A stretch of DNA of 11,492 nt. Source: Thermoplasmatales archaeon (GTDB lineage: Archaea > Thermoplasmatota > JASEFT01 > JAUWIS01). A model generated the notes under the pieces. The model saw nothing but the letters and a program-made list of their open reading frames with translations, was not told where the DNA came from and did not search any database. Of this stretch, positions 6,865-11,492 are shown in pieces (the stretch's first letter is position 1; the number at the start of each line of letters is the position of its first letter). Location: the NCBI GenBank assembly GCA_030019485.1, contig JASEEW010000047.1, forward strand, positions 1 to 11,492. Direction: 5' to 3'. Both the position numbers and the translations under genes were made by a program.

Positions 6865-7416
6865 ATGGAAAAAAATATAACAGCGATAATATTAGGTACC
6901 GTTAACGGTGTGGTGGCACTCCTAGCAACCTTAGTTTTAATGGCATTAGATGTTCTTTTTGGTCTTATATTTCTCATTTTCCCAGTATTAATATTAGTGG
7001 GTGTAGTGCTCATAGGGGTGAAACAGTACAAGGCAGGTGCAGTGTTATGTGGAATCGGTGGCGCCATAACTGTGCCCATAGGGCTTTTAGGTATATTTGC
7101 TGGTGTAATGGCATGGAACTATGAAAAAGAGCAAAAGGAGAAGATCCCGTACGCTGTTCCATATACGCCCGGACCAGTTCCATATAATGTGCAACCACCG
7201 TATCAACGACCATACCCTCCTTATCAAACTGCTCTATATCATACTGTCTCACCATATCAGCCGACACAAGCACCTCTCAGGGTTGAACCTATTGGATATC
7301 AAAAACATATAACGGTAAAATGTCATAAGTGTGGTTCAGCATTTGATGTGAGAGATCCGAAACGTCCTCTGAAACTTAAATGCCCAAAATGTGGAACTGA
7401 AGGATTGCTGAGGTAA
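6865..7416 (+). CDS. Membrane protein with Pro/Tyr-rich linker and C-terminal zinc ribbon, function unknown
   Basis: I do not recognise a named family. The 183-residue product has three parts. Residues 6-85 are very hydrophobic and hold about three membrane segments (roughly 6-28, 31-51 and 57-84). Residues 93-145 form a linker rich in proline and tyrosine (repeated PY and PYQ words), probably unstructured. Residues 150-183 form a rubredoxin-like zinc ribbon with Cys153-x2-Cys156 and Cys173-x2-Cys176 (VKCHKCGSAF ... LKCPKCGTEG). The ribbon probably faces the cytoplasm. A TATA box 29 bases upstream suggests a leaderless start. The next gene begins four bases after the stop and also encodes zinc ribbons with membrane segments, so the two probably work together. 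Possible roles are adapter or sensor functions; no reaction can be assigned. Confidence 0.85.
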   Translation: MEKNITAIILGTVNGVVALLATLVLMALDVLFGLIFLIFPVLILVGVVLIGVKQYKAGAVLCGIGGAITVPIGLLGIFAGVMAWNYEKEQKEKIPYAVPYTPGPVPYNVQPPYQRPYPPYQTALYHTVSPYQPTQAPLRVEPIGYQKHITVKCHKCGSAFDVRDPKRPLKLKCPKCGTEGLLR

Positions 7417-7419
7417 CTT

Positions 7420-7977
7420 ATGAGTCAACAGGAGATAATATGCCCTGGATGCGGACACAAGTTTTCTGTTAACATCCATGAAGGAAGTTATTTACAGGAG
7501 TATATATGTACTTGTCCAAACTGTAGTCTCAAATGCAAAGTGACTACAGATGCTTTTACCTCATCTCAAGACCTTCAGACCGTGCAAAATGGAAAAACAC
7601 CAGAATATTGTGGCAAATGCAGAAAAAGACTGGTTAATAACATCTGCCCTAAATGTGGTAAGGATGTTAGAGAATACCTTAGAGTGTCATATGATATTCC
7701 ATCTAACCTGAAAGCAGCAAATATTTTCATGTGGATTATGGGATTTATTTTTCTGATAATGTTTCCCGTCATCGCTTTATTAGGTGGACCAAGTTCTTTT
7801 GTACCGTTCATTGGAGCCTGTATGTCATTTGGTTCTGCCCTTCATATAAGGAATGTTATGGATAAGATAAAGAAAACAGGGGTTAGGCAGTGTTATAAGT
7901 GCAGGAGGTTTATGTCCCCAAATGCTGTTAGATGCATATACTGCAAAAGAAACCTTTCAGCATGGATCACGTTCTAA
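7420..7977 (+). CDS. Multi-zinc-ribbon membrane protein, function unknown
   Basis: I do not recognise a named family. The 185-residue product has cysteine pairs along its length: CPGC (8-11), CTCPNCSLKC (30-39), CGKC (64-67) and CPKC (76-79) before a hydrophobic region at about 101-143 (one hairpin or two membrane segments), then CYKC (158-161) and CIYC (172-175) after it. That gives about three zinc-binding modules: a pair of ribbons before the membrane part and one double-zinc-ribbon-like knuckle after it, probably all on the cytoplasmic side. The start has a Shine-Dalgarno (TGAGGT, 7409-7414) within the end of the preceding gene and lies four bases past its stop, so the two are co-expressed. 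Its first module (QEIICPGCGHKFSVN) resembles the ribbon of its neighbour. Confidence 0.85.
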   Translation: MSQQEIICPGCGHKFSVNIHEGSYLQEYICTCPNCSLKCKVTTDAFTSSQDLQTVQNGKTPEYCGKCRKRLVNNICPKCGKDVREYLRVSYDIPSNLKAANIFMWIMGFIFLIMFPVIALLGGPSSFVPFIGACMSFGSALHIRNVMDKIKKTGVRQCYKCRRFMSPNAVRCIYCKRNLSAWITF

Positions 7978-7987
7978 TTGGGAAAAA

Positions 7988-7997
7988 GATAATAACC
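7988..7997 (+). promoter_or_regulatory. Candidate TATA box for the TauE/DsbD_2-like gene
   Basis: The 39-base gap after the zinc-ribbon gene contains GATAATAACC centred about 25 bases before the ATG at 8017, and no Shine-Dalgarno. A new leaderless transcript starting here fits, but the match to a TATA consensus is only fair. Confidence 0.35.
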
Positions 7998-8016
7998 AAA
8001 ATGATAATTCCCTGAT

Positions 8017-8706
8017 ATGGAGATTTTCCTGATCTTTGCAACAATGCTCATAGCAGGAATTGTCAGAGGAGCCGGTGTTTGCTCCATGGTATGTGCTCCC
8101 GGCATACTTTCATATATCGCATCAAAAAAAGTAAACTGGAAAGAAGGACTGCGGTACGGCTTTATTTTCAGCATTCCAAGAATTGTTGTTTTAACGATTT
8201 TAGGCGGTGTCATCGGCTTTCTCAGTTTTACAGTTGTCAGCACAGAATTTTTCAGGAATGCGTCTGCAAGCCTAAATTTAGTTTCATACCTTTTTATAGG
8301 AGGAATATTTTTTATTTTAGGAATAAATGTGTTCAGGAACATAGATAAAAAGTGCGGGTGTGAAACAAAACAGCATTTTCAAAAAACGGGCGCCGCATCC
8401 CAATTCCTTATCCTTGGCTCAGTAGTTAGTGTCGGCTGTGTTGCCGGAGCATTTGAAGGGATGGTGTTAAGCAGCGCTTTCTCAATCTTGGGGAATAACA
8501 GCATAATGGCATCTGTCCTTGGAGCGTTTGCAATGTTTTTATTTGCATTCGGCTTGTCCATTCCAATAATTGCCGGCTCAGCGTTGGCGGGCAGAATCTC
8601 TGAAAGGGTCAAATCCTTCAGAGAGTTGAGGATTGTTGGTGCTACAATCATGGTTATGTCTGGTTTGCTTCTGCTCACTGCTACATTGATGAGGCTGATA
8701 ATATGA
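8017..8706 (+). CDS. Polytopic membrane protein of the DsbD_2 / TauE-SafE type with a CxxxC motif
   Basis: The 229-residue product has about six membrane segments and resembles the sulfite exporter TauE/SafE and DsbD_2 (cytochrome c biogenesis, thiol-disulfide) group. The first segment carries GAGVCSMVCAPGILSYI (residues 18-34) with Cys22 and Cys26. This matches the CxxMC motif that in relatives carries electrons or binds metal. The second half repeats the architecture with SVGCVAGAFEGMV (Cys141). A short loop in the middle contains Cys113-Gly-Cys115. The inside/outside repeat fits this transporter-like fold. The cargo (reducing equivalents, a metal ion or a sulfur compound) cannot be told from sequence. 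It overlaps the following DUF131 gene by ATGA, suggesting a functional pair. Confidence 0.75.
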   Translation: MEIFLIFATMLIAGIVRGAGVCSMVCAPGILSYIASKKVNWKEGLRYGFIFSIPRIVVLTILGGVIGFLSFTVVSTEFFRNASASLNLVSYLFIGGIFFILGINVFRNIDKKCGCETKQHFQKTGAASQFLILGSVVSVGCVAGAFEGMVLSSAFSILGNNSIMASVLGAFAMFLFAFGLSIPIIAGSALAGRISERVKSFRELRIVGATIMVMSGLLLLTATLMRLII

Positions 8707-9080
8707 GATATAGAAGGACTGCATTTATGATGTTTATTTTGGGGATAATTCTGATAGGTGCAAGCGTGTTTTTCGGGAAAGGAAAAATAGGATTATTTTT
8801 GCTCATACCTGTTTTCTACGGTACAGATGTTTTCGCATTCCTTGGATTTTTGTGTATTGTTGCATCCATGTTCCTGATATTTTACTCCATGACACAAACA
8901 TTAGGAGCTGAAGAGGAATATGCTATCCCAGTAAAACAGGAAAGAAAGATAAAGGGAGGGGGTGTTGTTTTTATAGGGCCAATACCAATAGTGTTTGGCT
9001 CGGATATGAAAACAGCAATCATTATGCTCATCCTGGGTATTGCCTTTTTGACAGGAATGTTTTTGTTCCTGATGTTCTAA
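8703..9080 (+). CDS. TIGR00304/DUF131 family membrane protein, function unknown
   Basis: This 125-residue product belongs to an archaeal family of small membrane proteins without known function. The telling part is the motif KGGGVVFIGPIPIVFGSD (84-101), nearly invariant in the family, just before the last membrane segment (about 103-124). Two or three hydrophobic segments precede it (about 7-24 and 28-62), separated from the motif by a charged loop (69-83). The ATG overlaps the upstream stop (ATGA, 8703-8706) and has GAGG eight bases before it (8691-8694), so it is translated as the second gene of an operon with the TauE/DsbD_2-like protein. Its stop is one base from the stop of the convergent CBS gene. 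Confidence 0.88.
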   Translation: MRYRRTAFMMFILGIILIGASVFFGKGKIGLFLLIPVFYGTDVFAFLGFLCIVASMFLIFYSMTQTLGAEEEYAIPVKQERKIKGGGVVFIGPIPIVFGSDMKTAIIMLILGIAFLTGMFLFLMF

Positions 9081-9081
9081 C

Positions 9082-9539
9082 TCAGCTAATATTTTTTTCA
9101 CCAGCCGATGCTTTTATAAGGTCGCCTCTTGCAACAATTCCAATTAATTTTTTCTCTTCGACAACAGGCAACCGGTTTATGTTTCTGTTTACCATCAATC
9201 TTGCCGCCTTTTCTATGGAAGAATCAGGCTCAATTGTCACTACACCTCTGCTCATAACATCTGACACCAATCTTCTGGACACCTTTTTCAGATAATCTAT
9301 ATTATTATTCTTTTTATTCTTTTCCCACAACCCTGAAACGGCTACGAGTAACTCATGTATTGAGCCTGCGGTGGACAGCTGTTTTAAAATGTCAGCCTTA
9401 CTAATAATTCCCACAAGTTTTTCATTATCAACAACCTGTGCACCACTAATTTTATTTTTCATAAACTTAACAACCACATTCTCCAATGGCTCATCAGGCC
9501 TGAAATAATATTTTTCGTCATCAAATCCTTTACCTTCAT
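9082..9539 (-). pseudogene. CBS-domain pair protein with an N-terminal frameshift
   Basis: CBS pairs bind adenine nucleotides or S-adenosylmethionine and regulate partner activities. The true start is the ATG at 9539, which overlaps the stop of the upstream CBS gene (ATGA) and follows a strong GGAGGA site. This frame begins MKVKDLMTKNIIS, a textbook CBS start, but runs into a stop at 9459-9461. The continuation (RPDEPLENVVVKFMKNKISG, then VGIISKADIL and a second CBS domain with NRLPVVEEKKLIGIV and RGDLIKAS) lies in another frame. The two join at about 9495-9510 through a net loss of one base; compared with the neighbouring paralogue, one base plus one codon is missing. If intact the protein would be about 152 residues. 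Translation could restart at a TTG at 9486, giving 134 residues that lack the first strand. It is either a recent pseudogene or a sequencing error. Confidence 0.8.
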
Positions 9540-10033
9540 GCTTTTTCCTCCTTTTTTGTCAATGCCCTGATTATGTCCCCTCTTGTTATTATGCCCACAA
9601 GTTTGTTGTTCTCAACAACAGGCAGTCTGTTCACCTTTTTTGACACCATCAATCCTGCAGCATCCTCAATGCTGCTGTCTGACTTTATTGTGACAACACG
9701 TTTTTTCATAACATCTGATACAAGCGCACCACCTATGTCCTTCAACATGTCCTTTGCTCCCTTGCAGATCTCTGCTTCTCTTACCGCCTCCATGAAAGGT
9801 ATCTCTATCAGGTCAAAAGGCGTGGGCAGGAAAACAATGTTGCCTCTTGTATAATGCGCTTCCAGTAACTTCAGTATGTCAGCCTCACTGAGTATTCCAA
9901 CAACATTTTTTTCATCGTTCACAACAGGGGAGCCGCTGATATTATTCTCAGCAAATTTTTTTGATGCCTCCCTGACAGTTTCATCTGGTTTCAGGATTAC
10001 AACCTCTTTAACCATGGCATCCTTCACAAGCAT
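9536..10033 (-). CDS. CBS-domain pair protein
   Basis: The 165-residue product consists of two CBS domains (about residues 1-60 and 103-162), forming one Bateman module that probably senses an adenine nucleotide or S-adenosylmethionine. Domain 1 has MLVKDAMVKEVVILKPDE, ISGSPVVND and VGILSEADIL. Domain 2 has VSDVMKKRVVTIKSDSSIED, NRLPVVENNKLVGIITRGDI. The 40-residue stretch between them (YTRGNIVFLP to KDIGG) includes a helical insert typical of archaeal stand-alone CBS pairs. No enzyme or DNA-binding domain is attached, so it should regulate a separate partner; none is obvious here. A TATA box 25 bases upstream gives a leaderless start. The gene overlaps its frameshifted paralogue downstream, from which it diverges mainly in the inter-domain region, pointing to a tandem duplication. 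Confidence 0.93.
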   Translation of the reverse strand: MLVKDAMVKEVVILKPDETVREASKKFAENNISGSPVVNDEKNVVGILSEADILKLLEAHYTRGNIVFLPTPFDLIEIPFMEAVREAEICKGAKDMLKDIGGALVSDVMKKRVVTIKSDSSIEDAAGLMVSKKVNRLPVVENNKLVGIITRGDIIRALTKKEEKA

Positions 10034-10055
10034 GTTAATACAAACTACGTCTGGT

Positions 10056-10063
10056 TTTATAAA
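10056..10063 (-). promoter_or_regulatory. TATA box of the CBS operon
   Basis: TTTATAAA, centred about 25 bases before the CBS ATG at 10033 on the minus strand. This is the best TATA match in the window. Being palindromic it could be read both ways, but nothing starts to its right within range. Confidence 0.6.
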
Positions 10064-10073
10064 CCTTCGGATT

Positions 10074-10155
10074 CAGCAGTTAGTAGTTAGGGGATAGGAA
10101 ATCCCTAACTCCTGATTCCTGAATCCTAACTTCTAACTTCTGATCCCTAACTACT
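10074..10155. repeat. Degenerate inverted and direct repeats built on CCTAACT
   Basis: This stretch between two divergent genes holds several copies of a CCTAACT word or its complement: 10104-10110, 10125-10131, 10146-10152 and, inverted, around 10086-10092. The 18 bases at 10074-10091 pair with those at 10125-10142 at 16 of 18 positions. A tighter hairpin is possible between 10085-10095 and 10101-10110, with one bulged G and a five-base loop. The left arm also pairs with 10143-10155. It does not look coding. It resembles an intergenic palindromic repeat or a small non-autonomous element, and copies elsewhere in the genome are likely but not seen here. Confidence 0.65.
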
Positions 10156-10163
10156 CGGTTAAT

Positions 10164-10171
10164 GTTTTATT
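10164..10171 (+). promoter_or_regulatory. Candidate TATA box of the RecJ-like gene
   Basis: GTTTTATT lies about 27 bases before the ATG at 10194, with no Shine-Dalgarno, again suggesting a leaderless message. It directly follows the repeat block. Confidence 0.4.
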
Positions 10172-10193
10172 CCTATAACCCTATCTCTTGTTG

Positions 10194-11492
10194 ATGCTTA
10201 ACACAGCAAAAAGTATTGCAGAAATTCTAAAAAAACACAATGAGGTAAAAATTGTTTCCCACATTGATGCGGACGGTATCGCCTCAGGCAGCATAGCCTC
10301 TATATGCCTAAAAAGGGAGAATATTGAACATAATGTTGATTTCATCAAACAGCTGGATGAAAATGTAATTGATAAACTGAGAAACGAAAACCCTGAACTT
10401 GTCTGGTTCACAGACCTCGGCAGCGGTCTGCTCGACAGACTGGATGGGTTAAATGTGGTTATAACTGACCATCATAAAATACAGGGCACCCTAAAAACAA
10501 ACAATCATTTAAACCCTCATCTTTTCGGGAAAAACGGTGCGGTTGACATCAGCGGCTCAGGTTTAACATATCTTGTTGCAAAAAACCTCTCAAAGGAAAA
10601 TGTGGATTTGTCCGCCCTTGCTGTTGTCGGGGCAGTTGGGGACATGCAGGATTTAGAACACAGGAAACTCATAGGAACCAACAGGGAAATACTTGAAGAC
10701 GGTAAAAATTCGGGTGTTGTGGACTGCATGGTTGATATCAGGTTTTTTGGCAGGGAAACAAGACCTGTTTTCAAACTGCTGCAATATGCAAATGACCCAA
10801 TTATCCCAGGTTTAACAGGTAAGGAGGAATCATGCATCCAGTTTCTGCAGGATTTACAAATAAACATGAAAGAGGAGGAGAAATGGCGCAGGTGGATTGA
10901 TTTAAAGAAGGATGAAAAAAGAAGGATTGTATCAGAACTTGTTTTTACTCTGCTTTCAAAAGGCTTTGGTCATAAAAACGTGAAAAGGGTTATTGGTGAG
11001 GTTTACTTACTGTTAAAGGAAGAGGCTGGTACTGAGCTGCATGATGCAAAAGAGTTTGCCACACTGCTGAATGCCTGCGGAAGATATAATAAAACAGTAA
11101 TCGGCTATTCTGTATGTTTGGGTGACAGGGGAGAGTATCTTCAGAGAGCCAGAACCCTGCTTCAGGGCCATAGGAGAACACTTGTAGAATCACTTCAGTT
11201 TGTTAATGATGTTGGAATTCAAAAAAGAAAATATGTTCAGTATTTCCATGCCGGAGACAACATCAATGAAAAAATTGTGGGTATTGTTGCAGGGATGCTC
11301 ATCCCCCATGTTGACAAAATGCCTTTAATAGCATTCGCAGATGCAGAGGATGGTGTGAAGGTTTCCGCAAGAACAGACAGAACCCTTGTTGAAAAAGGTC
11401 TTGATTTATCAGTTGTGATGAGCAGAGCGGCAAAAAAGGTTGGAGGCATAGGCGGAGGGCATAATGTTGCCGCTGGCGCTACAATACCAAAG
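10194..11492 (+). CDS. Archaeal RecJ-like / GAN DHH-family single-strand nuclease (partial, runs off the right edge)
   Basis: DHH-family nucleases of this type degrade single-stranded DNA or RNA. Archaeal members associate with the GINS-MCM replication helicase (GAN, a Cdc45 relative) or act in repair. The 433 visible codons stay open to the edge. They contain the metal-binding motifs in order: SHIDADGIASG (residues 22-32), VWFTDLG (70-76), VVITDHHKI (88-96) and AVVGAVGDMQD (about 143-153), with LNPHLFG and DISGSG between. A middle helical region follows, then the DHHA1 substrate-binding domain ending in GGIGGGHNVAAGATIP (about 417-432). Archaeal RecJ proteins are about 450-480 residues, so only a short tail is missing. 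All catalytic motifs are intact. An in-frame stop at 10176-10178 limits the start. The ATG is preferred over TTG codons at 10188 and 10191 because of the TATA spacing. Confidence 0.92.
   Translation, partial: MLNTAKSIAEILKKHNEVKIVSHIDADGIASGSIASICLKRENIEHNVDFIKQLDENVIDKLRNENPELVWFTDLGSGLLDRLDGLNVVITDHHKIQGTLKTNNHLNPHLFGKNGAVDISGSGLTYLVAKNLSKENVDLSALAVVGAVGDMQDLEHRKLIGTNREILEDGKNSGVVDCMVDIRFFGRETRPVFKLLQYANDPIIPGLTGKEESCIQFLQDLQINMKEEEKWRRWIDLKKDEKRRIVSELVFTLLSKGFGHKNVKRVIGEVYLLLKEEAGTELHDAKEFATLLNACGRYNKTVIGYSVCLGDRGEYLQRARTLLQGHRRTLVESLQFVNDVGIQKRKYVQYFHAGDNINEKIVGIVAGMLIPHVDKMPLIAFADAEDGVKVSARTDRTLVEKGLDLSVVMSRAAKKVGGIGGGHNVAAGATIPK

Noticed and set aside
9459..9539. Programmed -1 frameshifting to make an intact CBS protein
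   Set aside because: The only candidate slip point, GAAAAAT, does not fit a good slippery heptamer, and no downstream structure is evident. A simple deletion or sequencing error is more likely.
10074..10155. Possible CRISPR array in the repeat block
   Set aside because: The repeated words are only about seven bases long, irregularly spaced and present in both orientations, with no uniform repeat-spacer pattern.
10517..10867. Minus-strand frames opposite the RecJ-like gene
   Set aside because: The plus strand here carries the ordered DHH motifs in one uninterrupted frame, so the minus frames are shadows.

Overview
The window is archaeal. It carries a GHMP-type pantoate kinase coupled to CoaBC, a TIGR00304/DUF131 membrane protein, an archaeal RecJ-like/GAN DHH nuclease, TATA boxes 24-29 nt upstream of first-gene start codons (leaderless transcripts), and GGAGG/GGTGA Shine-Dalgarno sites in front of internal operon genes. 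The sequence is AT-rich with densely packed genes. This suits a euryarchaeote or a related uncultivated lineage; I cannot name the genus.

Left third (minus strand, 4686 down to about 213): an AbrB-type antitoxin and RelE/ParE toxin pair, then the type III-A CRISPR effector genes cas10/csm1, csm2, csm3 and csm4. Cas10 keeps its HD and GGDD active sites and Csm3 keeps its catalytic Asp. Csm4 stops after about 100 of the usual 280-300 residues, where the sequence changes abruptly at about 213-225 into a more GC-rich segment running off the left edge. That segment looks like the end of an inserted element. No CRISPR array, cas6, csm5 or csm6 is in the window.

Middle (minus strand, 4722-6787): coaBC and pantoate kinase overlap by ATGA and supply successive parts of archaeal coenzyme A synthesis. 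Divergent from them (plus strand, 6865-9080) run two membrane proteins with zinc ribbons, a DsbD_2/TauE-SafE-like membrane protein with a CxxxC motif, and a DUF131 membrane protein.

Right third: two tandem CBS-domain genes on the minus strand (10033 to 9082). The distal one has a frameshift close to its start. A block of degenerate inverted and direct CCTAACT-type repeats lies at 10074-10155. A RecJ-like DHH nuclease gene starts at 10194 and runs off the right edge.

The items most worth a second look are the broken Csm4, the toxin-antitoxin pair next to the CRISPR effector with its own palindromic operator, the frameshifted CBS gene, and the repeat block. I did not find a clearly new multi-gene system. 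The least explained genes are the two zinc-ribbon membrane proteins.
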